DNA of 35,081 nt from an uncultured bacterium (GCA_949283655.1 CASDTH010000048.1:1-35081); one strand, 5' to 3'; shown: positions 1 to 8,412, counted from the first letter of the stretch. Numbers and translations: made by a program. The notes: generated from the letters alone by a model not told the origin.

Positions 1-40
1 CTGGGCCTATCGTTACGTTTGAGGCTCCGAACAACTTGCG

Positions 41-66
41 GGCTCCGGGAGAAGCCTCCCGGGGCC
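41..66. repeat. GC-rich hairpin module
   Basis: Bases 41-51 pair with 56-66 around a four-base loop (11 pairs, one G-T). The same module, with the flanking TTCAGTC, recurs in reverse orientation near 17618-17655. It sits about 80 bp before the structured repeat at 145-347, whereas the other copy lies after its repeat, so the module moves or flips independently. Function unknown. Confidence 0.55.
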
Positions 67-144
67 TTCAGTCTATCTCAGTGGCTGAAGCCCTTCAACA
101 GGCCAGCAACGGCAGGCTCCGCGCATCTCCGGCGGGCTCGTGAG

Positions 145-347
145 GGGACTTTTCGCCCAAAAGGCGAAAAGCAAACGCCCAAAATGTTTGAGGCCACGTG
201 AGTGGCCGAGTTTTTTGGGCGCTTTGCCGAACACATCAAAGAGATCTATTCACATACCAGTGCCGCCGCTGGCCGTGCAGAACGGCCCCTTTTGCCTCCT
301 TTTCCGGCCGAACGGAAAAGGAGGGGCCCCGCGGCCTGAGCGGAAAA
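145..347 (+). repeat. Structured intergenic repeat, copy A (203 bp)
   Basis: This non-coding block has an equally long relative at 17254-17456. Seen directly: helix 1 is 149-157/163-171; helix 2 is a nested pair, outer 176-184/213-221 and inner 192-197/202-207 around loop GTGA; helix 3 is 295-306/313-324; a short CCGC/GCGG stem ends it near 327-344. Between the copies the stems change sequence but remain paired, while single-stranded blocks such as TGTTTGA, CCGAAC and CGCGGCCTGAGCGG are kept. A palindrome (382-401) and a 12-mer plus hairpin (460-506) follow. It could be a structured RNA, a folded mobile DNA element or a decayed repeat. Short reading frames cross it on both strands, but none has a convincing ribosome site or conservation as protein. 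Confidence 0.7.
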
Positions 348-459
348 CAAAAGCATAGCGTTTATTTCGCTAGAAATTTTCGGAACGGTCAAGACCGTTC
401 CCTACAGGGCGAAGCGGCTGAGAGGTTTTCTTTGATTTTTGAATGCGTGCCTGGTTTCC

Positions 460-506
460 CTGTACGCGACTGGGCGCGTTGCAGAATGAATATCTGCAAC
501 GCGCCC
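460..506 (+). repeat. Conserved 12-mer plus perfect hairpin (copy A)
   Basis: CTGTACGCGACT at 460-471 is identical to 17523-17534. It is followed at once by a 14-bp perfect stem, 472-485/493-506, then GAGTTTTTC. With the T run on the plus strand this could terminate plus-strand transcription arriving from the repeat. For metY, which ends at 529 on the minus strand, the hairpin lies just past the stop but has no T run on that strand. Confidence 0.55.
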
Positions 507-528
507 ATGAGTTTTTCATTCAGGAAAT

Positions 529-1809
529 TTATGCCTGCTCCAGCGCCTGCTGGAGATCTGAAATGATATCATCCACATACTCAATGCCGACGGACAGGCG
601 AATCAGATCCGGCCCAACACCGGCCTCCTCGAGCTGCGCATCGGTGAGCTGGCGGTGCGTCGTGCTCGCAGGGTGTAGCACACAGGTGCGCGCATCCGCC
701 ACGTGGGTAACGATAGCGGCAAGCTCCAAATGATCCATGAAGCGGGTAGCAGCCTCCCTGCCGCCCTTCACGCCAAAGGAGATCACTCCGCTTGTGCCGT
801 GCGGCATATATTTCTGCGCAAGCGCATAGCCTCTGCTGCTCGGGAGGCCCGGGTAATCCACCCACGCCACTTTCTCATGCGCCTCGAGGAACTCGGCCAC
901 CTTTTGCGCATTCTCGCAGTGCCGCTGCACGCGCAGGGCAAGCGTTTCCAACCCAAGGCCCAACAAAAAAGCATTGTGCGGGGATGGAATGGAGCCCAGA
1001 TCGCGCATGAGCTGCGCGGTAGCCTTCGTGATATAGGCACCCTTTCCGAAGCGCTCCGTGTAGGTGATGCCGTGGTAGCTCTCATCCGGTGTGGTGAGGC
1101 CGGGGAACTTATCGTTCTGCGTCCAGTCGAAATTGCCGCTGTCAATGATCGCACCGCCGACGCTGGTGGCATGGCCATCCATATATTTCGTGGTGGAGTG
1201 CGTCACGATATCCGCGCCAAATTGGAAGGGGCGGCAGTTGATTGGCGTGGGGAAGGTGTTATCCACAATCAGCGGCACGCCATGCGCATGCGCCGCCCTC
1301 GCAAACTTCTCAATATCCAGCACGTCGAGGGAGGGGTTGGAGAGCGTCTCCGCAAACACGGCCTTTGTGTTGGGGCGGAAGGCCGCGTTCAGTTCCTCCT
1401 CGCTCACATCGGGGCGCACAAAGGTAAAATCGATGCCGAGCTTTTTCATCGTGACGGAGAAGAGGTTGAACGTGCCACCGTAAATCGCAGCGGAGCTGAC
1501 GATATGATCACCGGCTGAGGCAATGTTGAAAACAGCATAGAAATTCGCCGCCTGGCCGGAGGAGGTAAGCATACCGGCCACGCCGCCCTCCAGCGCCGTG
1601 ATACGCGCCGCAACCGCGTCGTTCGTCGGGTTTTGCAGGCGGGTGTAAAAGTAGCCGTTTTCCTCTAGGTCGAAGAGCCGGCCCATCTGCTCGCTCGATT
1701 CATATTTATAGGTCGTGCTCTGCACAATCGGCAGCACGCGCGGCTCGCCGTTTTTCGGCGAATAGCCGGCCTGGACGCAGTTGGTGTTGATGTGGTAATT
1801 CTTTTCCAT
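529..1809 (-). CDS. metY: O-acetylhomoserine sulfhydrylase
   Basis: This is a PLP-dependent Cys/Met-metabolism enzyme that makes homocysteine (or cysteine-pathway thioethers) from O-acetylhomoserine and sulfide in the cytoplasm. Length is 426 residues, normal for MetY and about 30-40 longer than cystathionine gamma-synthases. The PLP Schiff-base lysine is Lys208 in HSTTKYMDGH. Asp183 in IVDNTFPTP contacts the cofactor, and the YTRLQNPTN and SSGQAA segments are typical. I prefer ATG at 1809 over the GTG one codon upstream; an AAAGGA lies 7-10 bases ahead and fits either. The gene starts 40 bp after the upstream mutase-like gene and is probably co-transcribed with it. No S-box or T-box is visible, although metK in this window has one. 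Identity is firm; exact acceptor preference is inferred. Confidence 0.93.
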   Translation of the reverse strand: MEKNYHINTNCVQAGYSPKNGEPRVLPIVQSTTYKYESSEQMGRLFDLEENGYFYTRLQNPTNDAVAARITALEGGVAGMLTSSGQAANFYAVFNIASAGDHIVSSAAIYGGTFNLFSVTMKKLGIDFTFVRPDVSEEELNAAFRPNTKAVFAETLSNPSLDVLDIEKFARAAHAHGVPLIVDNTFPTPINCRPFQFGADIVTHSTTKYMDGHATSVGGAIIDSGNFDWTQNDKFPGLTTPDESYHGITYTERFGKGAYITKATAQLMRDLGSIPSPHNAFLLGLGLETLALRVQRHCENAQKVAEFLEAHEKVAWVDYPGLPSSRGYALAQKYMPHGTSGVISFGVKGGREAATRFMDHLELAAIVTHVADARTCVLHPASTTHRQLTDAQLEEAGVGPDLIRLSVGIEYVDDIISDLQQALEQA

Positions 1810-1849
1810 CACAGTTCAGTCCTTTCAAACGGTAATTTCCTTCAACGGG

Positions 1850-3064
1850 TCAATCCTCCGTCAGGAATTTTTGCATAATGCCGGGGCCGTATTCAATGAA
1901 ATTGCCCGTTGCCTTGGCAGATTCTTCATTGATAGAATCAACCCAGCTGGATTTTTCCTTGTTTTTATGATAGATCATATATGGTACCGGGTCACCCGCG
2001 TGTGTGCGAGTGACAATCGGCGTAGGATGATCGGGCAGGATCATCACCTTATAGTCGTCATACTGCTCGAGCGCAGGCAGGAGGATGGCGAGCACCTGCT
2101 CATCGATCAGCTCAATAGCGCGCACCTTATTCTCCGGCTCGTTGCGGTGGCCGCACTCATCCGGAGCTTCAATGTGGATATAGACGAAATCTTTCCCGCT
2201 CGCCAGCGCATTCACAGCAGCCTGGGCCTTGCCCTTGAAATTCGTGTCGATATAGCCCGTCGCGCCCGGCACATCGGGCGTATCCATCCCCGCGCATTTG
2301 CCGATGCCCTTGAGCAAATCGACGGCGGAGATCACACTGCCCTTCACACCGTAGGTCGCTTCAAAGGAGGGCAGCATGGGCTTGCTGCCCTGGCCCCAGA
2401 GCCAGATGCTGTTAGCAGGGCGTTTGCCTGCAGCGATGCGGGCAAGGTTGACGGGGTGAGCCTTGAGCAGGTCATAGCTCTCCTCCATCATGGCGATGAG
2501 GCGGGCGGCGTCCGGATGATGAGAGAGGTACTCCCCCACCACGCGGCCGGAGATATCATGCGGGGGCGTCATATGGCCAAGCTCCAATTTACCGCGGTGC
2601 CACACCATACAGTGGCGGTAACTCACGCCCGGGTGGAAATCAAACGCCTCGCCGCCAAAGTGCTCCTGCACGGTTTTGATGATCTCGGCGGCCTCTTCAC
2701 TTGAAATATCGCCCGCGCAGTAATCTACCATGGTTTTCTGCGCGTAGTCCGCTTCGTCCGACAGGGTGACGAGGTTACAGCGGAAGGCGACATCCGTCTC
2801 CGCCAAATCAACGCCCATGCTGACGGCCTCCAGCGGAGAGCGGCCGGTGTAATATTTTTTCGGGTCATAGCCCATCACGCTGAGGTTGGCGACATCGCTG
2901 CCCGGGGTCAGGCCCTCGGCCACCGTGCGCACAAGCCCCACCTCGCCGCGCTGGGCAAGCGAATCAAACAGCGGCTTTTTGGCCAGCATCATCGGCGTTT
3001 TTCCGCCGAGGGCAGGCACGGGATAATCCGCCATGCCGTCATAGAGAACAACTGCATATTTCAC
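1850..3064 (-). CDS. apgM: Archaeal-type phosphoglycerate mutase / proposed homoserine kinase
   Basis: A member of the cofactor-independent phosphoglycerate mutase (alkaline-phosphatase superfamily, COG3635) group, 404 residues. It either interconverts 3- and 2-phosphoglycerate or, as proposed for a bacterial subgroup, phosphorylates homoserine. Metal-site motifs seen are YDGMADYP near the start (Asp9, Asp13), the serine of TPGSDVANLS (about residue 56), DECGH, LPDHPTP and RTHAGDPVPY. I chose GTG at 3064, giving MKYAVVLYDG as is usual for the family, because GGAAAGG lies about 10 bases upstream. The ATG at 3073 would sit directly on that site. It shares an operon with metY, a homoserine-branch gene, which favours the homoserine-kinase reading, but this is inference. 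The ribosome site abuts the end of the repeat element at 3083-3366. Confidence 0.88.
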   Translation of the reverse strand: MKYAVVLYDGMADYPVPALGGKTPMMLAKKPLFDSLAQRGEVGLVRTVAEGLTPGSDVANLSVMGYDPKKYYTGRSPLEAVSMGVDLAETDVAFRCNLVTLSDEADYAQKTMVDYCAGDISSEEAAEIIKTVQEHFGGEAFDFHPGVSYRHCMVWHRGKLELGHMTPPHDISGRVVGEYLSHHPDAARLIAMMEESYDLLKAHPVNLARIAAGKRPANSIWLWGQGSKPMLPSFEATYGVKGSVISAVDLLKGIGKCAGMDTPDVPGATGYIDTNFKGKAQAAVNALASGKDFVYIHIEAPDECGHRNEPENKVRAIELIDEQVLAILLPALEQYDDYKVMILPDHPTPIVTRTHAGDPVPYMIYHKNKEKSSWVDSINEESAKATGNFIEYGPGIMQKFLTED

Positions 3065-3082
3065 AAGGATCATGCCCTTTCC

Positions 3083-3366
3083 ATAGCATCAGCGTACAAG
3101 GGTACATATCGGTTTTCAGCGCCGTGGCCGCGCACCTGGCGGCGTTATCCTCTTTGCCTTCCGGCAAAGAAAGGCTGCGTCATCTACCTTGCCAGAAACG
3201 CGGTCACAGGCTAAAAATGCCGAAGAGCCATTCCGACAACTTCAGGTGAGGGGATCGCAAGGCCGCAGGGCACGGCTAGGCTGCTCGCCCAGCCGTGCCT
3301 GAGAACGCAGCGAACACCCGCTTGAGCACGCCGGGCGGCGATGTTTCCCTTGTATACGGATGCTAT
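3083..3366. mobile_element. MITE-like element with terminal inverted repeats
   Basis: A 284-bp non-coding insert between purL and apgM. Its ends form an imperfect inverted repeat of about 28 bp: both read inward as ATAGCATC, then CGTATACAAGGG-like sequence, then CATCG. Inside are smaller hairpins, e.g. TTTGCC TTCC GGCAAA at 3155-3168 and CACGGCTAGG/CCAGCCGTG near 3271-3297. A shorter relative lies at 28102-28258 in the opposite orientation and shares CCTGAGAACGC. No transposase or clear target duplication is seen. It is probably a non-autonomous mobile or palindromic intergenic repeat. It supplies the sequence immediately before the apgM ribosome site. Confidence 0.6.
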
Positions 3367-3383
3367 CTAAAATCTAAAGTTTT

Positions 3384-6300
3384 TTATTTAAAATACGCCA
3401 CGCCGGAGACAAAGATCTTCTGATCCTTCTCGCCAGGCACATTTTTATAGAGGTTTTCGCCCATGCGCTCAATGTGTGCCATCTTGCCGAATACGCGGCC
3501 ATCCGGGCTTGTGATGCCCTCAATAGCGCAAACGGAGCCGTTCGGGTTAAAGCGGATATCCCCGGTGGGGTTGCCGCTGAGATCGACATACTGGGTGGCA
3601 ACCTGGCCGTTTGCAATCAGGCGGCGGAGCGTTTCCTCATCCGCCACGAAACGTCCCTCGCCATGGGAGACGGGCGTTGCAAACACCTCGCCTGCCTCTG
3701 TGCCCGCAAGCCACGGGGATTTCACACTCGTTACGCGCGTGTAAACCATGCAGGAGGCGTGGCGGCCGATGTTGTTGAAAGTGAGCGTGGGATCCGTTTC
3801 CTGCGTATCGGTGATTTTGCCATAGGGCACAAGACCCGTCTTAATTAGCGCCTGGAAGCCGTTGCAGATGCCGAGCATCAGGCCGTCGCGGTTGTCAAGC
3901 AGTTCGGTCACCGCTTCGCGGATGCGGGGGCTGCGCAGCGTGGTGGCGATGAATTTACCGGAGCCATCCGGTTCGTCGCCGCCGCTAAAGCCGCCGGGCA
4001 GCATAACAATCTGCGCCTGCCGAATCAGCGCAGCCAGCGCGCGAGTAGATTCATCAATCGCCTGCGGGGTGAGGTTGCGCATCACGAGCACCTGCGCCTC
4101 GCCGCCGGCGCGCTCAAAGGCGCGGGCCGTATCATATTCACAGTTGGTGCCCGGAAAAACCGGGATCACTACACGCGGCCTCGCCGCCCTGATAGCGGGC
4201 GCTTTGCGGGAACGCTGGGTATAGAGCGGGATTTCCCGCTCCATGGCGGGCTCCTCCGCCTTTGTGGGGAACACGGGCTCCAACGTACCTGCCCACGCGT
4301 CGATAAGCGTATCCACCGGGATTTTTTCGCCGTCGAGGAGGAATATCCCATTGTCCGCCGTCACGCCGAGCTCCGTATATTGGAAGCCATCCAGGGAAAC
4401 ACCATCGGCCAGCTCCGCCACGATGGAGGCACATTCCGGTGCGAAAAGCGTTTGCTCTGTCAAGCCCTCTGCAAAGCAAAAGCCCATTTTATCGCCAAAC
4501 GCCATACGGCACACATTGGCCGCCGCGCCGCCCTCACGCACAACGCTTGCGGCAAGGATGCGCCCGTCGGTCACCATTTCAGAGACGCGGTTGAGGAAGG
4601 CTGCGGCGTTATCCCAATCCGGCAGCAGCGTTTCATCATCCACCGGCAGATGCAGAAGCGCTACGCGGGAGCCGCTCTTTTTGAAGATGGAGGAAACCGT
4701 TTTGCTCGCCTTTGTTGGCGCCACGGCAAAGCAGACCAGCGTGGGCGGCACATCGAGCTCATTGAAGGAGCCGGACATGCTGTCCTTCCCGCCGATGGCC
4801 GGCACATGGAAGTGCAGCTGCGCAGCCAGCGCGCCGAGCAATGCCGCTGCGGGCTTGCCCCAGCGCTCCGGCTTATCATGCAGCCGCTCAAAATACTCCT
4901 GCATGGTGAGCCTGGAGGCGAAGGGCTTCGCCCCGGTGACGGCCACCTTTGCGAGCGCCTCCGTGACGGCATAGGCCGCGCCATGGAAGGGGCTCCACCG
5001 GCTCAACGCCGGAATAAAACCATAGCTCATCACAGTGGCGGTATCCGTCTCCCCCGTTAAAACGGGAATACGCGCACACATCGCATCCTCCGGCGTAAGC
5101 TGGTATTTGCCCGCATAGGGCATGAGCACTGTGCCCGCTCCGATGGAGGAGTCAAACCGTTCCACCAGCCCCTTCTGCGAGCAGACCGTCAGCCGGGCCA
5201 GGTTTTCCTGTAGAGACTGCGCCCTGGACTTCCCTTTCAGCTCTGCCGGGATGGCGGTACGATAATTCTTTTTCGGGTCCACAGCAGCAATTTTCGCCTG
5301 TGCGTGCTGTGTGACGCCGTTGGTATTCAGGAAGGCACGGCTGAGCGACACAATCGTATCGCCGCGCCAGGTCATTGTGAGATAAGGCTCCTCCTTAACG
5401 GTGGCCACCGGAGTGGCCTCCAGATTCTCCTCTGCTGCGAGAGCGGAGAAGGCCGCCACATCCTCCTTTGCCAGCACAACCGCCATGCGCTCCTGCGATT
5501 CAGAGATGGCAAGCTCTGTGCCGTCGAGGCCATCATATTTCTTCGGGACAGCGTCCAAGTCAATATCCAGCCCATCTGCCAGCTCACCGATGGCAACGCA
5601 TACGCCGCCTGCGCCAAAGTCGTTGCAGCGCTTGATCATGCGCGCCGCCTCCGGGTTGCGGAACAGCCGCTGGAGCTTACGCTCTGTGGGCGGATTACCC
5701 TTCTGCACCTCTGCGCCGCAGGTTTCAATAGAAGAGGTATCGTGCGCTTTGGAGGAGCCGGTGGCGCCGCCGCAGCCGTCGCGCCCTGTGCGGCCGCCGA
5801 GTAGGACGATCACGTCGCCCGCCTGCGGGCGTTCACGGCGGACATTCTCCTTCGGCGAGGCGGCGATCACAGCGCCGATCTCCATGCGCTTGGCGGTGTA
5901 GCCATCGTCATACAATTCCACCACCTGCCCGGTAGACAGACCGATTTGGTTGCCATAGGAGGAATACCCCTGTGCCGCGCCGACGGTGATCTTCTTCTGC
6001 GGCAGCTTGCCCGGAAGCGTCTTCTCAAAAGGAGTCAGTGGGTTGCCGCTGCCGGTGACGCGCATCGCCTGATAGACATAGGAGCGCCCGGAGAGCGGGT
6101 CGCGGATCGCACCGCCTAGGCATGTGGCCGCACCGCCAAAGGGCTCGATCTCCGTGGGATGGTTGTGCGTTTCATTTTTGAACTGGACGAGCCAGGTCTC
6201 CTCCTTGCCGTCAATCTCCACCGGCACCTCAATGGAGCAGGCGTTGATCTCCTCACTCTCATCCAGATCCGGCACAAGGCCGCGCTTTTTGAGCACCTTG

Positions 6301-7142
6301 GCGCCGATGGTAGCCATATCCATGAGCGTCATATCCTTCTTGCGCTCCTGATAGACCTCGGTACGGGCCACAATATATTCAAGCCATGCGGATTCAATGG
6401 CACGGGCAAGCGGGCCCTTTTCAATATCCACGGTGTCCAGTTGCGTCAAGAAAGTGGTGTGGCGGCAGTGGTCGGACCAATAGGTGTCGATCACCTTCAG
6501 CTCCGTCACAGAGGGATCACGTTTTTCCGTATCGCGAAAATAATCGCGGCAAAAGGCGAGGTCCGCCACGCTCATGGCAAAGCCCATTTGGGCATGATAC
6601 TGCGCCAGTTCCTCATGCGTCCACTGGGTAAAGCCAGCCACGCGCGCAATATCGGCGGGCCTGTCCGCATGGAGCTGCAAACTCTCAGGCAACTCCATGG
6701 AGGCCTCGCGGGATTCCACCGGGTTAATCAGATAGTGCTTGACCTGCTCAAACTGCCCATCCGTCAGATCGCCCTGCAGGGCGATCACACGCGCGGACAG
6801 CACACTCGGCCGCTCCCCCTGAGTAAGGAGAGCGATGCACTGCGCAGCGGAATCGGCGCGCTGGTCATACTGGCCGGGCAGATATTCTGTGGCGAAAACA
6901 CGCCAGCCGGGCGCGACGCAGAGCGTGCCGGAGGCCTTATCCACATTCGGCTCAGAAAGGATCGTGCGGGATGCACGGTCAAAATCCGCATCGCTGATCC
7001 CCTCCAGATCATAGCGGTTGATGAGCCGGACTGCGGTGAGCGTAGAAAGCCCCAGGTTTTCGCGCAGGTCGGCCAGCATATGGCGCGCCTCCACATCAAA
7101 GCCAGGCCGCTTTTCCACAAAAAGACGTTTTACGCTGGACAT
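3384..7142 (-). CDS. purL: Phosphoribosylformylglycinamidine synthase (single-chain)
   Basis: Fourth step of purine synthesis: FGAR + glutamine + ATP to FGAM. At 1252 residues this is the fused large form that carries the glutaminase in the same chain, so no separate PurQ/PurS is needed. Order seen: N-terminal PurS-like region, linker, two AIRS-like synthase halves (ETHNHPTEIEPFGGAATC; later GGKDSMSGSF), then a C-terminal class I amidotransferase starting at PRVVIPVFPGTNCEYD. The nucleophile cysteine is in LGICNGFQ and the His/Glu pair in VSHGEGRF. ATG at 7142 has AAGGAG eight bases upstream; the TTG two codons earlier does not. It stands alone, with no other pur genes nearby. Downstream lies the repeat at 3083-3366 and no obvious terminator. 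Confidence 0.97.
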   Translation of the reverse strand: MSSVKRLFVEKRPGFDVEARHMLADLRENLGLSTLTAVRLINRYDLEGISDADFDRASRTILSEPNVDKASGTLCVAPGWRVFATEYLPGQYDQRADSAAQCIALLTQGERPSVLSARVIALQGDLTDGQFEQVKHYLINPVESREASMELPESLQLHADRPADIARVAGFTQWTHEELAQYHAQMGFAMSVADLAFCRDYFRDTEKRDPSVTELKVIDTYWSDHCRHTTFLTQLDTVDIEKGPLARAIESAWLEYIVARTEVYQERKKDMTLMDMATIGAKVLKKRGLVPDLDESEEINACSIEVPVEIDGKEETWLVQFKNETHNHPTEIEPFGGAATCLGGAIRDPLSGRSYVYQAMRVTGSGNPLTPFEKTLPGKLPQKKITVGAAQGYSSYGNQIGLSTGQVVELYDDGYTAKRMEIGAVIAASPKENVRRERPQAGDVIVLLGGRTGRDGCGGATGSSKAHDTSSIETCGAEVQKGNPPTERKLQRLFRNPEAARMIKRCNDFGAGGVCVAIGELADGLDIDLDAVPKKYDGLDGTELAISESQERMAVVLAKEDVAAFSALAAEENLEATPVATVKEEPYLTMTWRGDTIVSLSRAFLNTNGVTQHAQAKIAAVDPKKNYRTAIPAELKGKSRAQSLQENLARLTVCSQKGLVERFDSSIGAGTVLMPYAGKYQLTPEDAMCARIPVLTGETDTATVMSYGFIPALSRWSPFHGAAYAVTEALAKVAVTGAKPFASRLTMQEYFERLHDKPERWGKPAAALLGALAAQLHFHVPAIGGKDSMSGSFNELDVPPTLVCFAVAPTKASKTVSSIFKKSGSRVALLHLPVDDETLLPDWDNAAAFLNRVSEMVTDGRILAASVVREGGAAANVCRMAFGDKMGFCFAEGLTEQTLFAPECASIVAELADGVSLDGFQYTELGVTADNGIFLLDGEKIPVDTLIDAWAGTLEPVFPTKAEEPAMEREIPLYTQRSRKAPAIRAARPRVVIPVFPGTNCEYDTARAFERAGGEAQVLVMRNLTPQAIDESTRALAALIRQAQIVMLPGGFSGGDEPDGSGKFIATTLRSPRIREAVTELLDNRDGLMLGICNGFQALIKTGLVPYGKITDTQETDPTLTFNNIGRHASCMVYTRVTSVKSPWLAGTEAGEVFATPVSHGEGRFVADEETLRRLIANGQVATQYVDLSGNPTGDIRFNPNGSVCAIEGITSPDGRVFGKMAHIERMGENLYKNVPGEKDQKIFVSGVAYFK

Positions 7143-7193
7143 TGGCAAAACTCCTTTTCACAACGTTTCATAGATGATATTTATCTTTATCTT

Positions 7194-7223
7194 ACCATAT
7201 CGGCGAAAAATAAAAAAGGGCAA
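7194..7223 (-). promoter_or_regulatory. Possible purL promoter
   Basis: Minus strand reads TTGCCC (7218-7223), 18 bases, TATGGT (7194-7199). It is a fair but not strong sigma-A match lying about 50 bp before the purL start. No purine riboswitch or PurR box was recognised. Confidence 0.3.
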
Positions 7224-7351
7224 AATGTGCTCACCAAGGGAAGAGAGCGCAAAAAATTTTGTGGATAGCGCAGACGGGAGAGCCCGGCAAAGGGGGGGCG
7301 TGCCTTGCGAACCGCCGCATAAAAATGGAAAAAGCAGAGCAAGATAAGGTT

Positions 7352-7567
7352 AGGTTTTAGAGATTGGACGCTAGATGCAAGAGCCGGAAAGCTGTCGTGT
7401 CAGAGGCAGTGGCAGAAAGCATTTTAGCGAATGGAACTTGATCGCCTGACGATTTACTCGCTGGCTTCGGCAAAAACGCAAACAGGTAAAAGCCCCTCAG
7501 CTTCTAACGTCTAACGCCTAAAATCCGGCGTCCGGCTCCTGCATCCAATACCCAATCTCTGAAATCC
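7352..7567. repeat. Long-inverted-repeat intergenic element
   Basis: The ends pair as an imperfect inverted repeat of about 35 bp: 7352-7387 and 7530-7567 share AGAGATTGG, GATGCA and GAGCCGGA reading inward. Inside, near 7502-7521, is a near-tandem CTAACGTCTAACGCCTAA. There is no open frame of substance. It fills the gap between the divergent purL and DUF975-type genes and ends about 13 bp before the latter's ribosome site. Probably a MITE-like or degenerate palindromic repeat. Confidence 0.5.
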
Positions 7568-7596
7568 CATCTCTAACTTCCGAAAGGAGTCCGCCT

Positions 7597-8412
7597 ATGC
7601 GGGAAGCCATGACCAAACTCGAGGCGCGCGCGCTTCTGGTGGGGCGCTACGGCAGAGCGAACGCCCTGTGGCTGCTTTCCGGCCTGATTCTGTGTGTGCC
7701 CAACCTGCTTGTTCCCTCGCTTCGCTGGGCACTCTCCATGCCCGCTGTTCAAACAGCCCTTCCATCCCCGGCCGCGTCCCTTCTGCTCTTGGTAGCCGCT
7801 CTGCTGGCACTGGCCGCCGCTACTCTGCTCTGCGCACCGCTCAAGGCCGGGCGAATGGCTTGGTTTTGGCGACAGAATGCAAACCGGGGCAAGGGCAATG
7901 GCTTGGGCGCGCTCTTTGCACCCTTCCGCCCTGCCCGGCGGGCAATGCAATGCGCCGCGCTTTGGCTCCGCCTTTTTGTGCGCAAGCTGGGTTGGTGGCT
8001 TTTGTTTTGCGCACCCGGCATGATCCTGCTGGGAATCTCCTGGTTTCAACTCACCGCCGGGAGTGAACTTTCAACGTTTCTCATCCTCTGCGCGGCAGGC
8101 GGCATTTTTTTTGTTGTGGGCCTTTTTTTCTACCTGCTGGTCACCCGAAGATATCTTCTGGTCTATTATCTGTTCGACGAGCTTGACCGGCCGCATGCGG
8201 CGGCTATCATCCGGGAAAGCGCACGGGTGATGGATGGCCAGATGGGGCAGGCAGCCGTCTTTGCTCTGAGCTTTACACCCTGGATTTTATCCTGTATTCT
8301 TTTGTTCCCCGCGCTCTATGTTTACCCCTATTATCAGCAATCGCGCGCGGCATTTGCAAGGCAGGTGTTGAACCGGGCGCCCCGCCCGCTCGCGCAGGAT
8401 GCCGAAATATAG
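7597..8412 (+). CDS. DUF975-like integral membrane protein, divergent
   Basis: 271 residues, strongly hydrophobic, with about five to six membrane segments (about residues 20-40, 58-85, 130-150, 158-182 and 220-245). Its last 110 residues (RRYLLVYYLFDELDRP, then ESARVMDGQMG, then LYVYPYYQQSRAAF) follow the same plan as the DUF975 protein encoded next. In that protein the equivalent blocks are SYSMTAFIQHDNP, ALSRRITKGYKG and LYVHPYLYTTQAMYYELL. I therefore call it a divergent paralog; no function is known. ATG at 7597 has AAAGGAG seven bases upstream. There is a 187-bp gap to the next gene, so co-transcription is possible but not shown. Confidence 0.75.
   Translation: MREAMTKLEARALLVGRYGRANALWLLSGLILCVPNLLVPSLRWALSMPAVQTALPSPAASLLLLVAALLALAAATLLCAPLKAGRMAWFWRQNANRGKGNGLGALFAPFRPARRAMQCAALWLRLFVRKLGWWLLFCAPGMILLGISWFQLTAGSELSTFLILCAAGGIFFVVGLFFYLLVTRRYLLVYYLFDELDRPHAAAIIRESARVMDGQMGQAAVFALSFTPWILSCILLFPALYVYPYYQQSRAAFARQVLNRAPRPLAQDAEI

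Noticed and set aside
145..506. Integron attC sites or a CRISPR-like array in the structured repeat
   Set aside because: No regular repeat-spacer spacing, no integrase or cas genes, and the inverted arms do not match attC core sites.
703..1518. Long plus-strand frame opposite metY
   Set aside because: It is antisense to a gene with full family motifs and has no ribosome site; a shadow of codon bias. The same holds for the long antisense frames opposite apgM, purL, metK and rqcH.
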